From: Trueperaceae bacterium
GTDB taxonomy: Bacteria; Deinococcota; Deinococci; Deinococcales; Trueperaceae
Direction: 5' to 3'
Assembly: GCA_007121175.1 (NCBI GenBank)
Contig: SKMG01000076.1
Location: 1 to 7,484, forward strand
Length of the DNA: 7,484 bases
Shown here: piece by piece, positions 1-6,535 of the stretch
Position numbering within the stretch: the first letter of the stretch is position 1
Layout: each line of letters opens with the position of its first letter
Made by a program: the position numbers and the translations under genes
Notes under the pieces: model-generated
What the model saw: the letters and a program-made list of their open reading frames with translations, nothing else
What the model was told of the DNA's origin: nothing
The model's database searches: none

Positions 1-841
1 CGGATCCGGTCAGGATGCGCTCGACCAAGAAGCGGTGCACGCCGAAGGTGAACAGCACCACCGGGAGCACCGTGACGATCGACATCGCCGAGAGCGACCA
101 CCACTGCACCCCGCGCTGGCTGTGCTGCGCGGCGATGAAGATCGGCAGCGTCTGCGCATCGCGCGAGGTCAGGATCAGCGCGAACAGGAACTCGTTCCAG
201 GCGAAGATGAGCGTGAAGAAGAAGGTCGCGATCAAGCCCGGTAGCGACACCGGCACCACGATCCGCCAGAACACCTGGAAGCGCGTGCCGCCGTCGACGA
301 GCGCCGCCTCTTCGAGGTGCGGCGGGATCTGGTCGAAGAAGTTGTGCATCAACCACGCCGCCAGCGGCAGGTTGAAGGCGGTGTAGACCAGGATCAGGCC
401 CAGACGCGTGTCGGTCAGGCCGAGCGTGTGCAGCATCAGGAACAGCGCCAGCGCCGTCACGATGGGCGGCATCATGCGCTGCGAGACGATGAACACCAGG
501 ATGTCTCGGTTGCGGATGAAGCCGAGGCGGTAGCGGAACCGGGTGAGGCCGTAGGCGGCGAACGAGCCGACCATGAGCGCCAGCAGCGAGGAGGCGCCGC
601 CGACGATCACGCTGTTGACGAACGCGCGCCGGATCGCCGGCGCCTGTGCGCCCTGGAGGACGCCCTCCCAGGCGTGCAGGCTCGGCCGGAAGTCGAGCCA
701 CGGCAGGTAGGTGGCGCCCTGCGACACTGCGAGCGCCGGCTTGAACGACGTGATCACCAGCCAGTAGATCGGAAACAGCACGATCAGCGACCACAGCACC
801 AGCGGCAGATAGGGCCAGTAGCGGCGCCAGGCGGAACCCAT
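1..841 (-). CDS. Carbohydrate ABC transporter permease, MalG type (3' end cut by window edge)
   Basis: This is the second inner-membrane subunit of a carbohydrate importer. Reading the minus strand from ATG at 841 gives 280 codons with no stop before the edge. Family members usually run about 270-285 residues, so only a few C-terminal residues should be missing. A membrane segment lies at about residues 11-31, followed by the usual periplasmic stretch and further hydrophobic helices at about 75-97, 112-138, 146-166, 200-222 and 250-268. The cytoplasmic EAA loop that contacts the ATPase is clear at about 177-196 (EEAALVDGG, then a hydrophobic stretch and P197). The start lies 2 nt past the stop of the upstream permease gene (TAG at 844-846), so the two are co-transcribed and probably translationally coupled. 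A weak GAGG lies about 11 nt before the ATG. Substrate cannot be read from the permease. The ATPase gene, if in this operon, is off the left edge. Confidence 0.93.
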   Translation of the reverse strand, partial: MGSAWRRYWPYLPLVLWSLIVLFPIYWLVITSFKPALAVSQGATYLPWLDFRPSLHAWEGVLQGAQAPAIRRAFVNSVIVGGASSLLALMVGSFAAYGLTRFRYRLGFIRNRDILVFIVSQRMMPPIVTALALFLMLHTLGLTDTRLGLILVYTAFNLPLAAWLMHNFFDQIPPHLEEAALVDGGTRFQVFWRIVVPVSLPGLIATFFFTLIFAWNEFLFALILTSRDAQTLPIFIAAQHSQRGVQWWSLSAMSIVTVLPVVLFTFGVHRFLVERILTGS

Positions 842-843
842 CG

Positions 844-1722
844 CTACCACGTCCTCGAGGCCGTGAGGCTCCAGGCGGAGAGCAGGAACACCATGGTGAG
901 GATCAGCACGCCGAGGAACAGCGAGATCGCGATCGTCGCGCCGTACGCCAGGTTGAAGCCCTGGAGGCCGACGTTATAGGCGTAGAGCGTCAGACTCTCC
1001 GTGCTCGTGCCCGGCCCGCCGCCGGTGAGAATGTACACCTCGTCGACGATCTTGGCAGCCTCGAGCGAACGCAGCACGATCGCCGCCAGCGAGGTCGGCA
1101 CCAGCAGCGGGAAGACCACGAAGCGGAAGCGCTGCCAGGCGGTCGCGCCGTCGACGGTGGCGGCCTCGACCACCTCCTGCGGCACGGCCTGTAGTCCGGC
1201 CAACAGCAAGATCATGATGAACGGCGTCCAGTGCCACACGTCCACCGCGATCAGCGACGCCAGCGCATATCTCCCCTGACTGAGCCACGGCAGTCCGGAG
1301 AGCCCGACGCGCGAGAGCAGGTCGTTGAGCGGACCGATGCTCTCGTTGAAGAGCATGCGCCACATGTAGCCGACCGCAACCGGCGTCAGCGTCATCGGCA
1401 GGATGAACAGCACCCGGAAGGCGGTGATGCCCGGTACCCGGCGGTTGACCAGCAGCGCCAGGCACATCCCGAGGACGTACTGGATGGCGACCGCCACGAC
1501 CACGAAGGTCACGGTCACGCGCGCGGCATTCCAGAAGCGCTCGTCGGCCAGCAGGACTGACCAGTTGCGCAGCGTGCCGAAGTCGATCGACAAGCCGCCG
1601 ACCAGCGAGACCCTCCCGAATGCCAGCATGATGGTGAACACGAACGGGAAGATAGCGAGCAGCAGCAGCAGCACCACTGCAGGCATGAGGAAGGCTGCCG
1701 GCACCCAGCGCGAGGTGCTCAT
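844..1722 (-). CDS. Carbohydrate ABC transporter permease, MalF/UgpA type
   Basis: This is the first inner-membrane subunit of the importer, 292 residues, complete. The N-terminus is a short polar stretch then a membrane helix (about 8-33) holding five consecutive Leu codons. More helices follow at about 69-92, 101-121, 152-177, 203-220 and 262-288. The EAA loop is at about 185-205 (VEAATVDGATAWQRF), with the conserved Gly at 192. The segment LTGGGPGTSTESLTLYAYN at 232-250 is characteristic of MalF/UgpA/MsmF-like sugar permeases. The ATG at 1722 is preceded by GGAG only 3 nt away, which is closer than usual. No other in-frame start exists before the upstream stop at 1744-1746, so this start is well bounded. 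It lies 91 nt downstream of the binding-protein stop, across a strong palindrome, and 2 nt before the next permease gene. Confidence 0.95.
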   Translation of the reverse strand: MSTSRWVPAAFLMPAVVLLLLLAIFPFVFTIMLAFGRVSLVGGLSIDFGTLRNWSVLLADERFWNAARVTVTFVVVAVAIQYVLGMCLALLVNRRVPGITAFRVLFILPMTLTPVAVGYMWRMLFNESIGPLNDLLSRVGLSGLPWLSQGRYALASLIAVDVWHWTPFIMILLLAGLQAVPQEVVEAATVDGATAWQRFRFVVFPLLVPTSLAAIVLRSLEAAKIVDEVYILTGGGPGTSTESLTLYAYNVGLQGFNLAYGATIAISLFLGVLILTMVFLLSAWSLTASRTW

Positions 1723-1757
1723 GCGCTCCGTCGCCGCCCTTCGTCAGGCGCACGTGG

Positions 1758-1789
1758 GCCCGCTCCCCGAGTCGACTCGGGGAGCGGGC
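1758..1789 (-). repeat. Perfect 32-bp palindrome between binding-protein and permease genes
   Basis: The left arm GCCCGCTCCCCGAGTC (1758-1773) is the exact reverse complement of the right arm (1774-1789), with no spacer. As RNA it would form a very stable stem with a loop of about four bases (UCGA). It is centred in the 91-nt gap between the binding-protein stop (1814) and the permease start (1722). No T-run follows on the minus strand, so it does not look like a complete intrinsic terminator. The position matches hairpins known in other sugar ABC operons (the malE-malF intergenic region of enterobacteria), which protect the upstream mRNA and lower permease expression relative to the binding protein. 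That role is inferred. Confidence 0.9.
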
Positions 1790-1813
1790 GGCCGCAAGTG
1801 GCCAGGACGGGCG

Positions 1814-3325
1814 TCAATCGAGTCCCAGGAACTCGCGGTAGAAGGCGAGCTGCTGCTCGCGACCGATGTCGTCAGTGATCTGGTTCCACTGCGCGGCGAT
1901 GTTCTCCAGCGCCCGCTCGGCCGACACCTCACCGGCCAGCGCGCGGGCGAGCTCGACTTCCGCGGCGTCCATGTAGCGCGGTTGGCCGGGCAGCTTGAGG
2001 TCGAGCTGCGCGTTGGGATGGCTCAGCGAGGCCTCGATCGCCTCCAGGTACAGCTCGAGGTCGCTCTCCTCGAAGCCCATTTCGAGCCAGCGCGAGAAAT
2101 CCTCGAAGTGCCGAGGACGGTAGGGGTTGAAACCCGTCGCGTCGGTCGTCACCGCGATGTAGCTGAACTCCGGCGAGCCGAGCTCGGCCAGGAAGTCGTA
2201 GGCGGCTTCGGCGTGCTGGCTGGTGACCGAGATGCCACCGACCCAGCCGCCGAACGCCAGGAACGGCGCGAAGTTCGGCTCGTCGAGCGTCTGCCACTCG
2301 CCGGTCTCAGGGTCGTAGACCTCCAAGGAGCCGGGCAGGATGGCGGTTCCCAACTGCCCGCGGATGGTGGACTCATCCGAGGTGCTGCCGATGATGCCGG
2401 TGTCGCCCCAGTCGAAGCCGAGCGAGGCTTGGCCGGCGGCGAACTGGCTGCGCACGTCGCCGGAGTCGAAGTTGATCATGCCGGGCACGCCGACGTCGAG
2501 GATCTCGATCCACTGCTCGAGCGCACGCACGAAGCCGGGATTGTCGATGCGCGGCGTCATGTCTTCAGGATCGAACCACAAGCAGCCCTCGACACCCTCG
2601 GGGCAGACGATCGGCGCGGCGCGCGACAGGAAGAACCAGAACGCCTGACCGCCGCGCTGCATCGCCTCGATGGCGCCGTACTCGGTGCGGCCGTCCTCAT
2701 CCCAGTCCCAGCCGTGGAAGAACTCCGCCACGTCGCGGTACTCCTCCCAGGTCTGCGGCACGCCGAGGGGGTAGCCGAAGGTCTCCTCGAAGCGCTCCTG
2801 GTACTCCGGGTTCTCCAGCGCGTCACGCCGGTAGTACAGCGTGTGCACGTCGCCGTCGAGCGGGATGCCGTAGATGCGGTCGCCCCACCGCACCGTGTCC
2901 TGGTAGGTCGGGACGATCTCGTCGAAGGCGAGGTCCTCGTCGACGAGCACCCAATCGGTGATGTCGAGGATGTAGCGGTTGCCGGCGAAGTCGCCCATCC
3001 AGGCGGAGGCGAAGATCACCACGTCGTAGCGACCAGCGCCGAGCGCGAAGTCCGACATGATCTGGGTGTAGAGGTCGCCGAAGGGCACCGTCACGAGATC
3101 GATGGTGCCACCGGTCCGCTCCTCCCATTCGGGCGCCAGCATCTGCACCGGCCTGGCGATGTAGGGCGGGCTCTGGGTGATCACCGTGAGCGTCACGCCC
3201 TCGAAGGGGCGGTCCTGGGCATACGCCGCGCTCGGCGCCAGACTCGCCACGAGCACGACCGCCGCCAGCGCCACTGCTGGCAGCAGCCGCCGCGTCGTCC
3301 AGGGAAGACTTCTCGAAGTCGTCAC
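1814..3325 (-). CDS. Periplasmic carbohydrate-binding protein of an ABC importer (SBP family 1 type)
   Basis: This protein captures a sugar in the periplasm and delivers it to the two permeases encoded downstream. From GTG at 3325 it has 503 residues. A Sec signal peptide is clear: basic residues including R12-R13, a hydrophobic core at about 14-30 and a likely cut after AAYA (A36/Q37). No lipobox Cys is present, so the protein should be soluble. Family hallmarks include TVITQSPPYI near the mature start, YDVVIFASAW at 100-109, YGIPLDGDVHTLYYR at 152-166 and GSPEF at 383-387. The only cysteines, C241 and C248, could form a disulfide. The loop D207-x-D209-x-D211-G212 resembles a calcium-binding loop. 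The mature part is very acidic and has one Lys (K444). An alternative GTG at 3334 adds three residues. I prefer 3325, where GGAAGGA lies 11 nt upstream against 2 nt for 3334. The open frame continues upstream to 3739 without plausible protein sequence. The substrate is unknown: trehalose, another alpha-glucoside or a polyol are all possible. Confidence 0.93.
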   Translation of the reverse strand: MTTSRSLPWTTRRLLPAVALAAVVLVASLAPSAAYAQDRPFEGVTLTVITQSPPYIARPVQMLAPEWEERTGGTIDLVTVPFGDLYTQIMSDFALGAGRYDVVIFASAWMGDFAGNRYILDITDWVLVDEDLAFDEIVPTYQDTVRWGDRIYGIPLDGDVHTLYYRRDALENPEYQERFEETFGYPLGVPQTWEEYRDVAEFFHGWDWDEDGRTEYGAIEAMQRGGQAFWFFLSRAAPIVCPEGVEGCLWFDPEDMTPRIDNPGFVRALEQWIEILDVGVPGMINFDSGDVRSQFAAGQASLGFDWGDTGIIGSTSDESTIRGQLGTAILPGSLEVYDPETGEWQTLDEPNFAPFLAFGGWVGGISVTSQHAEAAYDFLAELGSPEFSYIAVTTDATGFNPYRPRHFEDFSRWLEMGFEESDLELYLEAIEASLSHPNAQLDLKLPGQPRYMDAAEVELARALAGEVSAERALENIAAQWNQITDDIGREQQLAFYREFLGLD

Positions 3326-3336
3326 CGATACCACCG

Positions 3337-3343
3337 TCCTTCC
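3337..3343 (-). promoter_or_regulatory. Ribosome binding site of the binding-protein gene
   Basis: On the minus strand GGAAGGA lies 11 nt before GTG 3325 and 2 nt before GTG 3334. It is the only good purine-rich site near the signal-peptide start and limits where translation can begin. The spacing is slightly long for 3325 and too short for 3334, so 3325 is favoured but not certain. Confidence 0.55.
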
Positions 3344-3346
3344 GTC

Positions 3347-3364
3347 GCGCGGCGTGCGCCGCGC
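3347..3364 (-). promoter_or_regulatory. GC hairpin just upstream of the binding-protein RBS
   Basis: Arms GCGCGGCG (3347-3354) and CGCCGCGC (3357-3364) are perfect reverse complements around a 2-nt centre. In the minus-strand transcript the hairpin would end 3 nt before the GGAAGGA ribosome site. It could protect the mRNA 5' end or influence ribosome access. The repeat is read directly from sequence; its function is inferred. Confidence 0.5.
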
Positions 3365-3436
3365 CAAAGAACACCTCGGACACGGGCCGCCGCAACGAGG
3401 CTGCCCGACCGGGCACGAACCAGCGGATCGTCGAAA

Positions 3437-3484
3437 GGCGCCGCGACGCTTCGCGCTGCCCGCGGCTGAACGACCCGCGGCGCC
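3437..3484 (-). repeat. 9-bp GC-only inverted repeat in the presumed binding-protein leader
   Basis: GGCGCCGCG at 3437-3445 and CGCGGCGCC at 3476-3484 are exact reverse complements separated by 30 nt. If transcription of the binding-protein gene starts in the AT-richer island near 3500, this repeat would lie at the start of a leader of roughly 175 nt. In DNA this GC-rich a 9-bp match at this distance could arise by chance, so confidence is modest. Confidence 0.35.
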
Positions 3485-3489
3485 GACGA

Positions 3490-3512
3490 CGTTGGTTCTA
3501 ACGACATCCGTT
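3490..3512. promoter_or_regulatory. Candidate operator/promoter island with CGTT/AACG half-sites
   Basis: CGTTGGTTCTAACG (3490-3503) is an imperfect 14-bp palindrome in which 5 of 7 base pairs match. A third half-site, CGTT at 3509-3512, follows with similar spacing. The island is AT-richer than its surroundings. On the minus strand TACAAC (3510-3515) matches 4 of 6 positions of a -10 box, with no clear -35 box. A start near 3503 would place the palindrome at the transcription start, where a repressor would act. It lacks the central CG of typical LacI-family operators. The assignment is tentative. Confidence 0.3.
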
Positions 3513-3583
3513 GTAGCACACCCGGCACGGCGTCGCCTCGTCATGCGCGGCGTCGCTTGGGGCGAGGAACGCCACTCGAAGCG

Positions 3584-3612
3584 GCATGCGGCCGGCTCGT
3601 CGCCGGCGATGC
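3584..3612. repeat. Interrupted hairpin in the intergenic region
   Basis: GCCGGC (3591-3596) pairs with GCCGGC (3602-3607) across a 5-nt loop. GCAT (3584-3587) pairs with ATGC (3609-3612) after a small internal bulge. No T-run follows on either strand, so it is not an obvious terminator. Function is unknown and a chance fold is possible. Confidence 0.3.
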
Positions 3613-3828
3613 ACCCGTGCGAGTAAGCGTTGCGCGCGAGTCGCAGCAACCCACGACCGGCAGACGCGAAGCCGTCGAAGCCGCGCTGGAGGACGCTCTG
3701 CAGCCGTTCGCACCCCAGCACGCGGCGGCTCGCACTCACTTCATCCGCACTGCCGGGCTTTGGCGCACCGCAGTGGTCGGCGGACGGAGCGCCTGGTCCG
3801 GGAAGACGCGCCCACGGGTCAGAGCCGC

Positions 3829-3834
3829 GATAAT
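3829..3834 (+). promoter_or_regulatory. Candidate -10 box upstream of treY
   Basis: GATAAT matches TATAAT at five of six positions and is one of few AT-rich hexamers before treY. No -35 box is evident at the right distance (the sequence around 3805-3811 is GC-rich). A start about 7 nt downstream would fall at or near the ATG at 3841, giving a leaderless 13-codon frame. This is weak evidence for a promoter. Confidence 0.3.
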
Positions 3835-3840
3835 GATGGC

Positions 3841-3882
3841 ATGGCCCCGAAAGTAGCGTTCCCTGTTGGTCTGGCGCCGTGA
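3841..3882 (+). CDS. Possible 13-codon leader peptide overlapping the treY start
   Basis: ATG at 3841 opens a frame encoding MAPKVAFPVGLAP and ends at TGA 3880-3882. That stop overlaps the treY GTG start (3879-3881) as GTGA, an arrangement typical of translational coupling. treY itself has no good Shine-Dalgarno sequence, so ribosomes finishing this frame could restart on treY. The short frame also lacks a ribosome site. It would need leaderless translation from a transcript starting at about 3841, which the GATAAT box at 3829-3834 would allow. It contains no run of one amino acid that would suggest attenuation. It may be coincidental. Confidence 0.3.
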   Translation: MAPKVAFPVGLAP

Positions 3883-6533
3883 AGCCTGAGCCGAGCGCGA
3901 CCTATCGGCTGCAGTTGCGCCCAGGCTTCGGCTTCGACCAGGCCGCCGCGTTGGCGCCCTACTTGGCCGAGCTCGGCGTGACGCACCTCTACGCCTCGCC
4001 CTACCTGCAAGCAGCGGCCGGCAGCATGCACGGCTACGACATCGTCGACCCCACCAAGGTGAATGAGGAGCTCGGGGGCGCCGAAGCCCACGCTCGCATG
4101 CACGCGGCGCTAACTGATGCTGGCCTCGGCCAAGTGATCGACGTGGTGCCGAACCACATGGCGATCGCCGGCCGGCAGAACCCGTGGTGGTGGGACGTGC
4201 TCGAGAACGGCCCGGCCAGCCGGTTTGCCGGCTTTTTCGACGTCGACTGGGAGGCGTCCGAGGAGCGCTGGCCGAACAAGGTGCTGTTACCGGTCTTGGG
4301 CGACCACTACGGCCGCGTGCTCGAGGCCGGCGGCCTCCACCTGGCGCACGCCCGCGGAACGTTCGTGGTGCATCACCACGAAGACGCCTTCCCGGTCGAT
4401 CCCTCGAGCCTCACCGATCTGCTGCGCGCCAGTGCTGAAGCCTGCGGGTCGGAACTGCTGACCTTCCTCGCCGAGAGTCACGCGCGACTGCCGCGGCCGA
4501 CGGTCACCGCGCGCCAGGCGATCGAGCGCAGGCACCGCGACAAGACGGTGCTGGCGCACCTGCTGGCGCGGCTCTGCGAAGAGGAGCCGGGCGTCGTCGC
4601 CGCCATCGACGCCGAGGTTGGTCGCGTGAACGGCGATCCCGACGCGCTCGACGCTCTGCTCGAGCAGCAGAACTACCGGCTCGCGCTGTGGCGCACCGCG
4701 AGCCGCGACCTGGGCTATCGGCGCTTCTTCGACATCAACGACCTCGCCGGCCTGCGGGTGGAGGACCCCGAAGTCTTCGAGGCGAGCCACGCGCTGCCGA
4801 TCGACTGGGTCCGGCGAGGCTGGGTGCAGGGTTTGCGCATCGACCACCCTGATGGACTCCGTGACCCGGCCGAGTACTTCCGCCGGCTACGTGAGGCCTG
4901 CCCGGAGGCGTGGATCGTGGCCGAGAAGATCCTGGAGCCGGGCGAGACGCTGCCACCGGACTGGCCGATCGCGGGGACCACCGGCTACGACTTCCTGAAC
5001 CTCGTCAACCAACTGTTCGTCGACCCACGCGGCGAGCATGCCCTCACGCGAACCTACGAGGGCTTCACTGGCGAGCGCGTCGAGTTCGACGAGTTGATCC
5101 TGGCGTGCAAGCGGCAGGTGCTCTCCGAGTTGATGGCGAGCGAGGTGAGCCGGCTCGTCAGCCTGTTCGTGGACATCTGCGAGCGGCACCGCCGCCATCG
5201 GGATTACACCCGGCAGGAGCTGAGAGTGGCGCTCTCTGAGACCGCCGTCCACTTCCCCGTCTACCGGACCTACGTCTCGACACAGGGCGAAAGCGTCAGC
5301 GATGCGGACCGGGCCCACACCGGAGCGGCCATCGATGGCGCCACCGCGGCCCGCTCTGAGCTCGATCCCGAGCTCTTCGACTTCCTCCACGAGCTGCTGC
5401 TGCTGCGCCACCCCGGATCGCTGGAGAGCGAGCTGGCGATGCGCTTCCAGCAACTCACCGGCCCGGTGATGGCCAAGGGGGTCGAGGATACGGCCCTGTA
5501 TCGCTACCACCGACTGATCGCGCTCAACGAGGTGGGCTCCGACCCGCGCCGTTTCGGCATCCCGCTCTCGACGTTCCACGACGCCTGCGCTGCTGCGCAG
5601 CTCGAGCGCCCGCACGCCATGCTCGCGTCGACCACCCACGACACCAAGCGCAGCGAGGACGTGCGTGCGCGGCTGGTGCTGCTCTCGGAGCTGCCCGAGC
5701 GCTGGCAGGACGCGCTGCGGGGCTGGGCCGAACGCAATCGCCACCACCGACGGGACGACGCCCCGTCGGCCAACGACGAGTACCTGCTCTACCAGACGCT
5801 GGTCGGTGCCTGGCCCATCGAGCCGGAGCGCGTGAGCGCGTACATGGAGAAAGCCGTCCGCGAGGCCAAGGAGCACACCTCGTGGACGCGCCAGGACGAA
5901 GACTACGAGGGTGCCCTGCGTGAGTTCGTCGCCGGCGTGCTGGGCGACGAGGCCTTCCGCGCCGAGATCGAAGGCTTCGTCGCGGGCATCGAGCGGCTCG
6001 GCCGCATCAACGGCCTCGCCCAGACCCTCATCAAGCTGACCGCGCCCGGCGTGCCCGACCTGTACCAGGGCACCGAGTCGTGGGACCTGAGCCTGGTGGA
6101 CCCCGACAACCGGCGCCCGGTCGACTTCGAGCTGCGCCGCAAGCTCCTGGACGAGGTGGACGGCATGGCGCCCGAGGCGATGCTCGCTCGCATCGAAGAG
6201 GGGCTGCCGAAGCTGTGGCTCATCCGACAGGCGCTGGGCGTGCGGCGCAGGTTCCCTGAGGCCTTCGGCGCCGAAGGGGGCTATCGCCCGCTCTATGCGC
6301 AGGGCTCGAAGGCCGATCACCTCGTCGCGTTCGCTCGCGGCGACCGGGTGCTCACGCTGGCGCCGCGACTGGTCGCTGGGCTGGCCGACGATTGGGCCGA
6401 CACGGTACTGGACCTCCCCCCGGGCCAGTGGCATGACGTGCTCATCGACGAGCAGACCGATAGCGGAGCGGTCCCGGTCGCCGAGCTGCTACGGCGCTTC
6501 CCGGTCGGGCTCTTACTCAGAGGAGGCGGGTGA
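3879..6533 (+). CDS. treY: Maltooligosyltrehalose synthase, GH13 (TreY)
   Basis: TreY is a cytoplasmic enzyme that isomerises the reducing-end alpha-1,4 bond of a malto-oligosaccharide to alpha-1,1, giving maltooligosyltrehalose. The protein has 884 residues, within the family range. The N-terminus (SATYRLQLRPGFGFDQAA, residues 6-23) and YLQAAAGSMHGYDIVDPTKV (42-61) are diagnostic of TreY. GH13 regions are intact: I, DVVPNH at 88-93; II, GLRIDHPDG at 318-326 with nucleophile D322; III, WIVAEK at 345-350 with acid/base E349; IV, THDTKRSED at 586-594 with D588. TreY-specific QLTGPVMAKGVEDTALYRY lies at 525-543, and the C-terminal APGVPDLYQGTE is present. GTG 3879 is the only usable start: the frame has no other start codon back to the stop at 3834-3836, and the protein begins just before the conserved part. 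No good ribosome site precedes it. The treZ gene follows directly, so the two form an operon. Confidence 0.97.
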   Translation: MKPEPSATYRLQLRPGFGFDQAAALAPYLAELGVTHLYASPYLQAAAGSMHGYDIVDPTKVNEELGGAEAHARMHAALTDAGLGQVIDVVPNHMAIAGRQNPWWWDVLENGPASRFAGFFDVDWEASEERWPNKVLLPVLGDHYGRVLEAGGLHLAHARGTFVVHHHEDAFPVDPSSLTDLLRASAEACGSELLTFLAESHARLPRPTVTARQAIERRHRDKTVLAHLLARLCEEEPGVVAAIDAEVGRVNGDPDALDALLEQQNYRLALWRTASRDLGYRRFFDINDLAGLRVEDPEVFEASHALPIDWVRRGWVQGLRIDHPDGLRDPAEYFRRLREACPEAWIVAEKILEPGETLPPDWPIAGTTGYDFLNLVNQLFVDPRGEHALTRTYEGFTGERVEFDELILACKRQVLSELMASEVSRLVSLFVDICERHRRHRDYTRQELRVALSETAVHFPVYRTYVSTQGESVSDADRAHTGAAIDGATAARSELDPELFDFLHELLLLRHPGSLESELAMRFQQLTGPVMAKGVEDTALYRYHRLIALNEVGSDPRRFGIPLSTFHDACAAAQLERPHAMLASTTHDTKRSEDVRARLVLLSELPERWQDALRGWAERNRHHRRDDAPSANDEYLLYQTLVGAWPIEPERVSAYMEKAVREAKEHTSWTRQDEDYEGALREFVAGVLGDEAFRAEIEGFVAGIERLGRINGLAQTLIKLTAPGVPDLYQGTESWDLSLVDPDNRRPVDFELRRKLLDEVDGMAPEAMLARIEEGLPKLWLIRQALGVRRRFPEAFGAEGGYRPLYAQGSKADHLVAFARGDRVLTLAPRLVAGLADDWADTVLDLPPGQWHDVLIDEQTDSGAVPVAELLRRFPVGLLLRGGG
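6521..6526 (+). promoter_or_regulatory. Strong ribosome binding site for treZ inside the end of treY
   Basis: AGGAGG lies within the last codons of treY. It is 9 nt before GTG 6536, 3 nt before GTG 6530 and 18 nt before ATG 6545, and therefore favours 6536 as the treZ start. treY has no comparable site, so treZ may be translated more efficiently per transcript than treY. Confidence 0.7.
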
Positions 6534-6535
6534 GC

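Larger units (their letters stand above)
3326..3878. other. Divergent non-coding region between transporter and treYZ operons
   Basis: No convincing gene lies here. The open frames that cross it on both strands are rich in Arg, Ala and Ser, lack recognisable domains and are typical chance frames of GC-rich DNA. The stretch must hold the promoters of both divergent operons. Visible items are a hairpin next to the binding-protein RBS (3347-3364), a 9-bp inverted repeat (3437-3445 with 3476-3484), an AT-richer island with CGTT/AACG half-sites (3490-3512), a smaller hairpin (3584-3612), a GATAAT box (3829-3834) and a 13-codon frame ending on the treY start (3841-3882). I see no tRNA or known riboswitch. 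Confidence 0.7.

Noticed and set aside
1658..1672. Five tandem AGC units (Leu codons) in the first membrane helix of the permease
   Set aside because: A Leu run is ordinary in a membrane helix. A triplet repeat does not change the frame, so phase variation is not expected.
1758..1789. Palindrome as a rho-independent terminator of the binding-protein gene
   Set aside because: No T-run follows the stem on the minus strand, and the permease genes downstream belong to the same transporter, so full termination is unlikely.
1403..3469. A 688-codon open frame on the plus strand opposite the binding-protein and permease genes
   Set aside because: It lies antisense to clear transporter genes. Its translation is Arg, Ala, Glu and Val-rich with no domain. 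Long antisense frames are common where GC-rich codon bias removes stops from the opposite strand.
3326..3739. Upstream extension of the binding-protein frame to an ATG at 3739
   Set aside because: The added sequence is Arg-rich and unlike any protein domain. A normal Sec signal peptide begins only near 3325.
3748..3775. Inverted repeat CACTGC/GCAGTG upstream of treY
   Set aside because: Only 6 bp with a 16-nt loop, which is expected by chance in a region of this length and composition.
3557..3882. Plus-strand frames of about 70-100 codons upstream of treY as a possible regulator gene
   Set aside because: Their translations are Arg, Ser and Ala-rich with no helix-turn-helix or other domain, and no ribosome site supports them. 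Only the last 13 codons of one frame were kept as a candidate leader peptide.
4887..6434. A 515-codon open frame on the minus strand inside treY
   Set aside because: It is antisense to treY, whose catalytic regions are intact. The predicted protein is low-complexity and without recognisable motifs.
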